Shown here one piece after another: positions 5,263 to 13,383 of a stretch of 16,248 nucleotides of DNA. A model generated the notes under the pieces. That model was not told where the DNA came from. It saw only the letters and a list, made by a program, of their open reading frames with translations, and searched no databases. Source of the DNA: HGM10836 sp964430375 (lineage in GTDB: Bacteria > Bacillota_I > Bacilli_A > RF39 > UBA660). Location of the stretch: NCBI GenBank assembly GCA_964430375.1, contig CAYSEZ010000018.1, positions 1 to 16,248 of the forward strand, written 5' to 3'. The position numbers and the translations under genes are program-made. The stretch's first letter is position 1. The number at the start of each line of letters is the position of its first letter.

Positions 5263-7260
5263 CTATTCTTCATTTATTTCTTCTATAATAAGTTTTTGTA
5301 ATAGCATGTTTTCTTTGTCTGTACTTTGTAAAAATTCTTCAGAATCTTTTTTTGCTTGAAGCAATATTTTATAATCTTCTTTTAAATCTGCTATTTTAAA
5401 AGTCATATCACCACTTTGTTTAGTACCAAATAAATCCCCGTGTCCTCTTAATCTAAAATCTTCTTCACTAATTTCAAAACCATCATTAGTTTTTTCCATT
5501 ACTTTTAATCTTTCAGTATCAGTATCACTTATTAAAATACAATATGATTGTATATCACTTCTTCCTACTCTACCTCTTAATTGATGAAGTGTAGAAAGTC
5601 CAAATCTATTTGAATCAAATATTACAATCATTGTAGTATTAGGTACATCTACTCCAACTTCTATAATTGTTGTACTAATTAATATTTGCACTTTATTATT
5701 AACAAAATCATTCATTATTTTATCTTTATCATTTTGATTTAATTTTCCATGTACTACTCCAATATTATATTTTTTACCAAATGCAAGTTCCATTTTATCT
5801 TTTAATTCTAATACACTAGTTAAATCTAAATTTTCTGATTCTTCAATTAGAGGTGCAATTACATATATTTGATGATTTTCTTCTAACTCCTTATACATTT
5901 TTTCTAATACATCTTTTATTTCATTATTACTTTTCAAATAAGTTATTATAGGTTTTCTACCCTTTGGCATACTTTTAATAGTAGATACTTCCATATCTCC
6001 ATATATAGTTAAAGCATAAGTTCTAGGAATTGGTGTAGCACTCATATATAAAACATCAGGTAAATTACCTTTATTTTTTAAATTAGTTCTTTGCAAGACT
6101 CCGAAACGATGTTGTTCGTCTGTTATAACAAGTCCTAAATTATTATATATAACATCTTCTTGTATTAAAGCATGTGTTCCTACGACTACATCAATTGTCC
6201 CATCTTTTAATCCATCATGAATTCTATCTTTTTCTTTTTTAGAAAGTGATCCTACTAGAAGTTCTACTACTACAGAAGTATCTTTAAATATTTCTTTAAT
6301 TGTATTAAAATGTTGAACAGCTAGTATTTCAGTTGGAACCATTAAAGCGCCTTGATATCCTCCTAGAAAGTTAGCATACATACTTAATATAGAAATAATT
6401 GTTTTACCACTTCCTACATCACCTTGTAATAGTCTATTCATCCTTTTAGTACTTTTTAAATCTTCAAGTATTTCATTTAATACTTTTTCTTGATCAGTAG
6501 TTAATTTAAATGGTAAATTATCTAATAATTTATTAAATTTATCTATATCATATTCTTTACTGAGACCATTATCTATTTTTTTATTTTTTAATTTTAAATA
6601 ATTAATTTTAGTCATAAATAGAAATAATTCTTCATATTTTAAACGAACCATAGCATTTTTTAGTTTATCTCTAGTTGAAGGGTTATGTACTATGTTTAAA
6701 GCTGTTTTTTTATTTAAAAAATCATATTTAACTAATAAGTATTTAGGGATATAATCTTCTATTTCATTACTATATTGCATTAATGCAGTATTTATAAAAC
6801 TTGATATATTTTTACTAGTTAAACCTGCAGTACCGTGATAAGTACTTTCTATTTTTTCTTCTTTTGGTAATAAGCCTAATCTTATTTCAGAAGCAAGTAT
6901 TATATTTTTACTTTTATCAAATTTACCAAATATAGTAATACTAGTTCCTACAGTTAAATCTTTTTTTAAGAATGCTCTGTTAAAGATAGAAACCCCTACT
7001 ACAAGATTATCAGAGGTTATTACTCTTAGGTTCATTTTATTTAGATTTCCTTTTAATCTAACAAGTATTGGAGTACAATCTATTTTACCATCTATTATTA
7101 CTTTTTCTCCTTCTTGTGCTGTTTTTAAATTGCTTCTTTTTATTATTTCGTATCTATATGGATAATATGAAACTAAATCCATAACTGTATGTATATTTAA
7201 TTTATTAAGTAACATTGTTGCTTTGGGACCAACGCCTTTAACTTCTTTAATATCTCGCAT
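5263..7260 (-). CDS. recG: ATP-dependent DNA helicase RecG
   Basis: 665 residues, close to the usual length. RecG remodels stalled replication forks and Holliday junctions in the cytoplasm. The N-terminal wedge begins MRDIKEVKGVGPKATMLLNK with an HhH-like GVGPK; the OB-fold follows to about residue 135. Helicase motifs include GDVGSGKT (280-287, Walker A), DEQHRFG (381-387), SATPIPRT (407-414), and QLRGRVGRS plus a C-terminal RLRGHGDLFGTKQSG block diagnostic of RecG. I start at the ATG of 7258-7260, which has AGGAAG about 9 nt upstream. The frame is open for 46 more codons, but they encode a Lys/Ile-rich non-family sequence and overlap the promoter. It appears monocistronic, separated from nifJ by the plus-strand small RNA. 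Confidence 0.95.
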   Translation of the reverse strand: MRDIKEVKGVGPKATMLLNKLNIHTVMDLVSYYPYRYEIIKRSNLKTAQEGEKVIIDGKIDCTPILVRLKGNLNKMNLRVITSDNLVVGVSIFNRAFLKKDLTVGTSITIFGKFDKSKNIILASEIRLGLLPKEEKIESTYHGTAGLTSKNISSFINTALMQYSNEIEDYIPKYLLVKYDFLNKKTALNIVHNPSTRDKLKNAMVRLKYEELFLFMTKINYLKLKNKKIDNGLSKEYDIDKFNKLLDNLPFKLTTDQEKVLNEILEDLKSTKRMNRLLQGDVGSGKTIISILSMYANFLGGYQGALMVPTEILAVQHFNTIKEIFKDTSVVVELLVGSLSKKEKDRIHDGLKDGTIDVVVGTHALIQEDVIYNNLGLVITDEQHRFGVLQRTNLKNKGNLPDVLYMSATPIPRTYALTIYGDMEVSTIKSMPKGRKPIITYLKSNNEIKDVLEKMYKELEENHQIYVIAPLIEESENLDLTSVLELKDKMELAFGKKYNIGVVHGKLNQNDKDKIMNDFVNNKVQILISTTIIEVGVDVPNTTMIVIFDSNRFGLSTLHQLRGRVGRSDIQSYCILISDTDTERLKVMEKTNDGFEISEEDFRLRGHGDLFGTKQSGDMTFKIADLKEDYKILLQAKKDSEEFLQSTDKENMLLQKLIIEEINEE

Positions 7261-7285
7261 AACCACTACTTCCTTTTCTTCACAT

Positions 7286-7314
7286 ATTATAGCACATTTT
7301 TTGTATTTTTTAAA
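7286..7314 (-). promoter_or_regulatory. recG promoter
   Basis: On the minus strand TGCTATAAT gives an extended -10 (TATAAT at 7286-7291), with a weak -35 TTTAAA (7309-7314) 17 bp upstream. The start near 7279 leaves about 19 nt before the recG ATG and excludes the upstream in-frame extension from the transcript. Confidence 0.6.
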
Positions 7315-7405
7315 GAAAATTTTTAAGAAATAGTATGTAATTATTAACTTATTTATTATCTTTTTGAGAAGTCGTTTAGTTTTTAAAATTTTTTTCAAAA
7401 AAAGA

Positions 7406-7434
7406 TTGACATTTTATGAATTTTTGATTATTAT
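7406..7434 (+). promoter_or_regulatory. Promoter of the plus-strand small RNA
   Basis: TTGACA (7406-7411) and TATTAT (7429-7434) with 17-bp spacing on the plus strand. It is the only convincing plus-strand promoter I find in the window. The predicted start is near 7441 and there is no gene on this strand. Confidence 0.7.
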
Positions 7435-7440
7435 ATAAAT

Positions 7441-7546
7441 CACCAATTCGATTTAGGCGAATTGGATGCTAGTATCACACTAGCCAACCCCTTTTTATTC
7501 TTTTTATGGAAGTCGTCCTTCAGGGGGTACGGCTTCCTTTCTTTTT
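7441..7546 (+). ncRNA. Candidate structured small RNA, about 105 nt
   Basis: Transcribed from the promoter at 7406-7434, opposite to all protein genes. Two perfect hairpins follow the start: CCAATTCG/CGAATTGG around ATTTAGG (7443-7465) and GCTAGT/ACTAGC around ATCAC (7468-7484). A single-stranded C/U-rich linker with CAACCCCUUUUU comes next, then a terminator hairpin (7508-7546) whose loop carries CCUUCAGGGGG. The G-run of that loop could pair with the CCCC linker. This compact layout is that of an independent regulatory RNA. I do not recognise the family. It sits between nifJ and recG and could be antisense to readthrough from nifJ. Confidence 0.6.
7508..7546 (+). terminator. Intrinsic terminator of the plus-strand small RNA
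   Basis: GGAAGTCGT (7508-7516) pairs with ACGGCTTCC (7529-7537) over 9 bp with one G-U pair, followed by TTTCTTTTT (7538-7546). The loop is CCTTCAGGGGGT, unusually information-rich for a terminator loop. Confidence 0.8.
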
Positions 7547-7551
7547 ACAAT

Positions 7552-7593
7552 AAAAAATCTATATTAAGTTAAATTACAAAATATAGATTTTTT
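7552..7593. terminator. Bidirectional AT-rich terminator downstream of nifJ
   Basis: AAAAAATCTATAT (7552-7564) and ATATAGATTTTTT (7581-7593) are perfect inverted repeats of 13 bp around a 16-nt loop. It ends 6 bp before the nifJ stop on the minus strand and can terminate the ligA-prepilin-nifJ operon, and also backs up the small RNA terminator on the plus strand. Confidence 0.7.
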
Positions 7594-7598
7594 TATTA

Positions 7599-10500
7599 TT
7601 ATTTTTCTTTTATGTCTTCGTATTCTCTTATAGAGTCTTCTTTATTTTTATTTAATAGATCACTATTAATTCTATATCTATTTTCTCTTTTAAATATTTC
7701 TTCATATTCTGTAAAGTCTGCTTTACTATCTAGTTTAAATTCTTTAGTTTCTGGGTTATATCTAAATAAAGGGAAATATCCTTTTTCTACGACTAGTTTT
7801 TCTTCTTTAATTGAGTCTTTCATACCAGTTTTAATACCATGAGCAATACAAGGTGCATAACAAATTATAATAGATGGACCGTTATAGTTTTCTGCTTCGA
7901 TTAGGGTTTTAATTGTTCCGTTATAGTTTGCTCCAAGGGATACTGTGCCTACATATACATGAGGATAACTCATAGCAATTTTTGCTAAATTCTTTTTACT
8001 TGTTGTTTTACCAGAACTAGCAAATTTTGCTACTGCACCAATTCTTGTTGATTTAGATGCTTGTCCACCAGTATTAGAGTAACATTCTGTATCAAGTACT
8101 AGAATATTAACATTTTCTTTATTTGCTAAAACATGATCTATACCACCAAAACCTATATCATAAGCCCAGCCATCTCCCCCGACTATCCAAATACTTTTTT
8201 CTTTTATGTATTTTTTTAATGGTTTTAATTCTTTTATATTTTCATAATCTAGGTTTTCATATACATAGTTAGATATTTCTTTTGAATATGAATTTAAGTA
8301 CATATCAAATAGTTTTTTATTATGATTATTTACTTTATCTATATTATTTTTCATTATATTTTTAATATTTTCTTTTTCTAAATCTTCACTTAATCTAATA
8401 CCAAATCCAAATTCTGCGTTATCTTCAAATAGGGAGTTTGCCCAAGGTACTTCATAAGGTGTATTAGGAAGACTTGCTCCATAGATAGAAGAACATCCTG
8501 TTGCATTTGCTATTATTAAGTTATCTTTAAATAAACTAGATAATAGTTTTAAATAAGGTGTTTCTCCGCATCCTGCACACGCTCCAGAGAATGAAAATTT
8601 TGGTTTTATAAACTGACTTCCTTTTACAGTGTTAGTATCTAGTACTTTCTTTTCTTCTAGTGTTTCTAAATAATTATGTTTTATTTGTTCTTTTTCAATA
8701 GTTTTATCTATACTTTCCATAGTAATTGCTTTAGTAGGACATACTCCTTCACATAGTGAGCATCCTGTACAATCTAAAGGACTTACTCCAATAGTAAACA
8801 TTAAGTCTTTATCTTTTATTTTAGAATCTATTAAGTCTTTTTTTACTTCTTCTGGAGCCTTTTCTACTTCTTCTTTATTTAATAAGTAAGGTCTAATAAC
8901 TGAATGAGGACATACTAATGAACAAAGATTACATCCTATGCATTTATCTTTATTATAACAAGGAGTTATATTACTAATTCCTCTTTTTTCTAGTTTTGAT
9001 AAACCTCTTTCAAATTTACCATCTTCATAAGTTGTAAAATCACTAACTTTTAATTCATTACCTCTTAAAGATTCTAGATATGTAAATATTTTATTATTTA
9101 TTTTTTCTTCTTTTATTTCTTCTTCTTTTATACTATTTATATCTATTTTTTCTAAATATTTAATAGAATCTTCTATAGCATTAATATTAGAGTTAACTAC
9201 ATCTTCTCCTTTTTTAGAGAAGTTTTTAATTATATTATTTTTTATTAATTCATATGATTTATCTTTATCTATATAATTAGTTAAATATAATATAACTCTT
9301 TCCATAATCATACTTATTTTATTTGGTATATTATTATTTCTTGCTACTTTACTTGCATTAACTATATAAAAACTTATATTTTTTGTTTTTATAGTATCTA
9401 TTACGTTTTTAGGTAGTTTTAATTCTTCTTTAGAATGTTCTGTATTTAATATAAATATTCCGTTATTACTAATTCCTTTTAAAACATCATATTTAGTTAA
9501 ATATGTATCTTTAGAACATACTACAAGTTTTGGGTTTGTTACATAATAAGTGCTGTTAATAGGAGATTCTCCAATTCTTAAGTGACATTTTGTTACACCA
9601 CCTGATTTTTTAGAATCATATTCAAAGTAGCCTTGAACATATTTTTCATTACCTATTAGTTTTAATATATCTTTAGAAGTTGTAACCATTCCATCAGAAC
9701 CATATCCATATATTAATAATTCTTCATAATCTTTATTAAAAATAGTATTTGTTCTTTCTAAACTTAAGAAAGTTACATCATCTGTTATACCAATAGTAAA
9801 TTCATGTAAGTTATCAGTTTCTAAGAAGTTATAGACTGCTTCAATATCATTTAAGTTTGTGTCTTTACTAGATAGACCATATCTTCCTCCGACTATTTTT
9901 ATATCTAAATCATTAGTTTTAATTACTTCGCATACATCTTTGTATAGAACTTCTCCATTAGAAGCTGGATCTTTTGCTCTATCTAGTACTGCGATTTTTT
10001 TAACACTTTTAGGTAATACATTAAGTAAGTATTTACTAGAAAATGGTCTAAATAAATGTACTTCGATTAAACCTATTTTTTTATTTGCTTTATCTATATA
10101 TTCTTTTATAGTGCTACAAACAGAACCCATTGCTATTATAATGTTTTCTGCATCTTTGTTTCCATAATAGTTAAATGGTTTGTAATTAGAATCTGTTATT
10201 TTATTTATTTCTTCCATATAAAAGTTTACTATATCAGGTAGTTCTAAATAATATTTATTTCTTGATTCTACTTCTTGAAAATATATTTGATCTCCTTGAT
10301 TAGTACCATATGTTTTAGGATTATCTATATCTATAGATTTAGTTTTAAATTTATTAAAAGAATCCATATCAATAAGATTTTTTACTTTTTCAAAGTCTAA
10401 TAAGTCTATTTTATTATATTCGTGACTTGTTCTAAAACCATCAAAAAAGTTAACGAAAGGTACTCTACCTTTAATTGTAGAAAGGTATGATACTGCACTT

Positions 10501-10949
10501 AAATAATGAGCATCTTGAACACTTGATGAAGATAAAAAGGCAAAACCAGTACTTCTGGCAGCATATATATCGCTATGGTCTCCCATTATGGATAAAGCAT
10601 GAGTTGCTATGGTGCGCGCTGCAACATTAATTACACAAGGAAGGAGTTCTCCTGCTATTTTATACATATTAGGTATCATTAAAAGTAAACCTTGACTTGC
10701 TGTATAAGTACTTGCAAATACTCCGTTAAGAAGCATACCATGCATTGTACCTATTGCACCTGCTTCACTTTGCATTTCTACTACTTTTACTTTATTACCA
10801 TAAAAATTAAGTTTATCTTTAGAACTATATTCATCTATTAATTCAGCCATTGTTGATGATGGTGTTATTGGATATATTGAAGCTGCCTCTGTGAACATAT
10901 ATGATGTAAGAGCACAAGCTGTATTTCCATCTAGTATTTGTTTATTCAT
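7599..10949 (-). CDS. nifJ: Pyruvate:ferredoxin (flavodoxin) oxidoreductase
   Basis: 1116 residues, slightly short of the usual 1170-1200 but complete. It converts pyruvate and CoA to acetyl-CoA and CO2, reducing ferredoxin or flavodoxin, in the cytoplasm of anaerobes. Domain I has YPITPSS (26-32) and the conserved GTMHGMLLNGVFASTYTASQ run (67-86). Two 2[4Fe-4S] ferredoxin clusters are bound by CIGCNLCSLVCP (670-681) and CTGCSLCEGVCP (727-738). The thiamine-binding C-terminal part has GDGWAYDIG (925-933) and TECYSNTGGQ (954-963), and proximal cluster cysteines 791, 794, 819 and 1030 are all present. Its ribosome binding site (GAGGG) lies in the last codons of the prepilin-like gene, 2 bp away, so it is translated in the same operon. 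It ends at the 7552-7593 terminator. Confidence 0.96.
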   Translation of the reverse strand: MNKQILDGNTACALTSYMFTEAASIYPITPSSTMAELIDEYSSKDKLNFYGNKVKVVEMQSEAGAIGTMHGMLLNGVFASTYTASQGLLLMIPNMYKIAGELLPCVINVAARTIATHALSIMGDHSDIYAARSTGFAFLSSSSVQDAHYLSAVSYLSTIKGRVPFVNFFDGFRTSHEYNKIDLLDFEKVKNLIDMDSFNKFKTKSIDIDNPKTYGTNQGDQIYFQEVESRNKYYLELPDIVNFYMEEINKITDSNYKPFNYYGNKDAENIIIAMGSVCSTIKEYIDKANKKIGLIEVHLFRPFSSKYLLNVLPKSVKKIAVLDRAKDPASNGEVLYKDVCEVIKTNDLDIKIVGGRYGLSSKDTNLNDIEAVYNFLETDNLHEFTIGITDDVTFLSLERTNTIFNKDYEELLIYGYGSDGMVTTSKDILKLIGNEKYVQGYFEYDSKKSGGVTKCHLRIGESPINSTYYVTNPKLVVCSKDTYLTKYDVLKGISNNGIFILNTEHSKEELKLPKNVIDTIKTKNISFYIVNASKVARNNNIPNKISMIMERVILYLTNYIDKDKSYELIKNNIIKNFSKKGEDVVNSNINAIEDSIKYLEKIDINSIKEEEIKEEKINNKIFTYLESLRGNELKVSDFTTYEDGKFERGLSKLEKRGISNITPCYNKDKCIGCNLCSLVCPHSVIRPYLLNKEEVEKAPEEVKKDLIDSKIKDKDLMFTIGVSPLDCTGCSLCEGVCPTKAITMESIDKTIEKEQIKHNYLETLEEKKVLDTNTVKGSQFIKPKFSFSGACAGCGETPYLKLLSSLFKDNLIIANATGCSSIYGASLPNTPYEVPWANSLFEDNAEFGFGIRLSEDLEKENIKNIMKNNIDKVNNHNKKLFDMYLNSYSKEISNYVYENLDYENIKELKPLKKYIKEKSIWIVGGDGWAYDIGFGGIDHVLANKENVNILVLDTECYSNTGGQASKSTRIGAVAKFASSGKTTSKKNLAKIAMSYPHVYVGTVSLGANYNGTIKTLIEAENYNGPSIIICYAPCIAHGIKTGMKDSIKEEKLVVEKGYFPLFRYNPETKEFKLDSKADFTEYEEIFKRENRYRINSDLLNKNKEDSIREYEDIKEK

Positions 10950-10951
10950 AA

Positions 10952-11332
10952 TTATCCCTCACAATTCTCTGTAGTATATTCATCTCCACATGTAATACAT
11001 GCGTGATATGTAAAATTATTATAGTTTTCTTTTTTTATTATTAGTTTAGTAACAGTACAATTATCTAAATTAATATCGGAATTTATATCTTGTAAAGTAG
11101 AATATTCTATTACTTTTTCTTCTTCTTTTTTTTCTACATCCCATAAATCTTCTTTATAATCTATATTATATAATTCTAAATTAGTTTTTAATATATCTTC
11201 AATTGAAGTATATTTTTTATTTTTTCCTGTACTTAATATATCATTAATACTAGGCATAACAAGTAATGTAACAATAGACATAAGTACTATTACAAGTAAT
11301 AATTCTACTAAACTAAAACCTTTATTTTTCAT
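10952..11332 (-). CDS. Prepilin-like protein (type IV pilin / pseudopilin N-terminus)
   Basis: 126 residues. MKNKG followed by FSLVELLLVIVLMSI is a class III prepilin signal: cleavage by a prepilin peptidase after Gly5, mature Phe1 methylated, Glu at mature position 5. Residues 6-28 form the hydrophobic helix anchoring it in the membrane and packing pilin subunits. The soluble part is acidic and carries four cysteines (92, 112, 115, 124), the last three in CITCGDEYTTENC, possibly disulfide-bonded. It could be a competence-type pseudopilin or a minor pilin; no pilus assembly genes are in the window. It overlaps the ligA 3' end by 11 bp, with its ribosome binding site (AGGAG, 11343-11347) inside ligA, and nearly abuts nifJ, so it is cotranscribed with both. 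Confidence 0.8.
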   Translation of the reverse strand: MKNKGFSLVELLLVIVLMSIVTLLVMPSINDILSTGKNKKYTSIEDILKTNLELYNIDYKEDLWDVEKKEEEKVIEYSTLQDINSDINLDNCTVTKLIIKKENYNNFTYHACITCGDEYTTENCEG

Positions 11333-13313
11333 AATTTAACATCTCCTTTAATTTGTTTTCATCCCATATAGGTATACCAAGTTCTAATGCTTTATCATAT
11401 TTAGAACCAGGGGTATCACCTTTTATTACAACATCTGTTTTTTTGGATACACTATCTATTATTTTTCCTCCCTTTAAGATAATCATTTCTTTTATTTTAT
11501 CTCTTGGTGCAAAAGATATAGTACCAGTAATTACAAATTTTTTATTACTAAAGTTATCATCATGTTCTATAGTTTTACCTAAATATTTAGTATTAATATT
11601 TTCTTCTTTTAATTTTTCTATTAATTTTAAGTTATTTTGATCATTAAAGTACTCTGTTATACTTTTAGCCATTATTAAACCTATATCTCTAATTTCTACT
11701 AAATCATTAAAGTTTGCATTTATTACTTTGTCTATATCAGGATAGTTTTGTGCTAGAATAAGGGCATTTTTTTCTCCAAAGTGTCTTATTCCTAAAGCAA
11801 ATAATAGTTTTTCTAGTGAGTTTTCTTTACTTTTTTCAATAGCATTTAATAAGTTATTAACTGATTTTTCTCCAAAGCCTTCAAGGGTAATTAATTCATC
11901 TTTATAATTTTTTAATTCATATATACTTGGTATATCTTTTAAGAATCCAAAGTTATAAAAGTCTTCACATAGTCTTTCACCTAAACCATCTATATTCATT
12001 GCTTTACGACTTGCAAAGTGGATTAATTTTTCTATATTTCTAGCATCACAATTTTCATTTAAACAGTAGTAGTTTGCTTCTTCTTCTTTTCTTATTAAAG
12101 GACTACCACATACTGGACAAGTATCAATCATTTTAAATTCTTCTAAAGTGGTTATTCTACGAGATAAATCTACTTTTACTACTTCTGGAATTACATCTCC
12201 AGCTTTTCTTAAGTAAACTATATCTCCAATTCTAATATCTTTTTCTTTTATAAAATCTTCATTATGAAGTGTTGCACGGGATATAGTAGAGCCTTGTACT
12301 TTAACCGGTTCCAGTATCGCATTTGGAGTTATTTTGCCTGTTCTACCTACTGTAAATATAATATCTTTTAATTTAGTTGTAACCTCTTCTGGAGGGAATT
12401 TATATGCAGTAGCCCATTTTGGATATTTAGCAGTATATCCAAGTGCTTCTTGCATCTTTATATCATTTACTTTTATAACCATACCATCTATATCATAAGG
12501 TAAAGCACTTCTTATTTCTGTTATTTCTTTTATAAAAGTTATTACTTCATTTATATTTTTACATATTTTTCTATTAGGATTTACTCTAAAACCTAGGTTT
12601 TCAAAATATTCTAGTACATCAGAGTGTCTATATAAATTATAATCCATTGGATTAGGTAAATGATAAATAAATGTATTTAGTTTTCTTGATGCTGTAACAG
12701 AAGAATCTAGTTGTCTAGCAGAACCACTAGCAAGATTACGACAGTTTTGAAATAGTTCTAAACCTTCTTTTTTTCTTTCTTCGTTAATACGATAAAACTC
12801 TTTTTTATCTATATAAAGTTCTCCACGTACATCAATATCAATTTTTTCGTTTAGTTTTTTAGGTACTGATTTTACAGTTAATATATTATTTGTTATATCT
12901 TCTCCTATTTTACCATCACCACGGGTTACTCCTTGAACAAAAATTCCATCTTTATATATTAAACTAATAGCAAGTCCATCTATTTTAAGTTCACATACAT
13001 AAGTAGGATTAAAACCTTCTTTTTTAATTCTTTCATCAAATCTTATTATTTCATCTTCATTAAATACATTACCTAATGAAAGCATAGGAAGTTTGTGTTC
13101 TACTTTCTTAAATTCACTTATAACAGTACTACCGACTTTTCTAGTTGGAGAGTCTTCTGTTATAAACTGTGGATATTTTTCTTCTAAAGAAATTAGTTCT
13201 TGCATTAATCTATCATATTCAGCGTCACTTACTGTTGGTTTATCTAATATATAGTATTCATGACTATATTTATTTAATAATTCTCTTAATTCTTTAATTC
13301 TTTGTTCTACCAT
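11322..13313 (-). CDS. ligA: NAD-dependent DNA ligase LigA
   Basis: 663 residues, normal for the family. It seals nicks in DNA during replication and repair using NAD. The N-terminal Ia domain shows HEYYILDKPTVSDAEYD (18-34). The adenylation domain has CELKIDG with catalytic Lys110 and DGMVIKVN. The OB-fold, a four-cysteine zinc finger (CPVC...CLNENC), HhH repeats and a C-terminal BRCT domain (KKFVITGTI onward) follow in order. I choose the ATG at 13311-13313: GGTGA lies 6 nt upstream, and the predicted transcription start (about 13323) falls on the alternative ATG at 13325, which also lacks a ribosome binding site. It heads the ligA-prepilin-nifJ operon and follows a UvrD-type helicase, recalling the pcrA-ligA order of many Firmicutes. 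Confidence 0.95.
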   Translation of the reverse strand: MVEQRIKELRELLNKYSHEYYILDKPTVSDAEYDRLMQELISLEEKYPQFITEDSPTRKVGSTVISEFKKVEHKLPMLSLGNVFNEDEIIRFDERIKKEGFNPTYVCELKIDGLAISLIYKDGIFVQGVTRGDGKIGEDITNNILTVKSVPKKLNEKIDIDVRGELYIDKKEFYRINEERKKEGLELFQNCRNLASGSARQLDSSVTASRKLNTFIYHLPNPMDYNLYRHSDVLEYFENLGFRVNPNRKICKNINEVITFIKEITEIRSALPYDIDGMVIKVNDIKMQEALGYTAKYPKWATAYKFPPEEVTTKLKDIIFTVGRTGKITPNAILEPVKVQGSTISRATLHNEDFIKEKDIRIGDIVYLRKAGDVIPEVVKVDLSRRITTLEEFKMIDTCPVCGSPLIRKEEEANYYCLNENCDARNIEKLIHFASRKAMNIDGLGERLCEDFYNFGFLKDIPSIYELKNYKDELITLEGFGEKSVNNLLNAIEKSKENSLEKLLFALGIRHFGEKNALILAQNYPDIDKVINANFNDLVEIRDIGLIMAKSITEYFNDQNNLKLIEKLKEENINTKYLGKTIEHDDNFSNKKFVITGTISFAPRDKIKEMIILKGGKIIDSVSKKTDVVIKGDTPGSKYDKALELGIPIWDENKLKEMLNYEK

Positions 13314-13329
13314 AAATATCACCATCTTA

Positions 13330-13358
13330 ATTATAAAATAAATTAAAAAATAAGTAAA
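13330..13358 (-). promoter_or_regulatory. Promoter of the ligA-prepilin-nifJ operon
   Basis: On the minus strand TTTACT (13353-13358) and TATAAT (13330-13335) are 17 bp apart. The start near 13323 gives about a 10-nt leader for the ATG at 13313 and supports that start. It lies in the 70-bp gap after the helicase gene, where I see no terminator hairpin, so readthrough from the helicase gene is also possible. Confidence 0.5.
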
Positions 13359-13383
13359 TAAAAAAGAAAATTTAAACTATTAT

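Noticed and set aside
7261..7398. 46-codon N-terminal extension of recG
   Set aside because: It encodes a Lys/Ile-rich stretch unlike RecG, lies upstream of and across an extended -10 promoter, and the ATG at 7260 has a good ribosome binding site and gives the family N-terminus.
7506..7553. 15-codon ORF starting ATGGAAGTC on the plus strand
   Set aside because: It lies inside the terminator hairpin and U-run, with no ribosome binding site; it is a chance frame.
13314..13325. Earlier ATG for ligA
   Set aside because: The predicted transcription start falls on it and there is no ribosome binding site; the ATG at 13313 has GGTGA at proper spacing.
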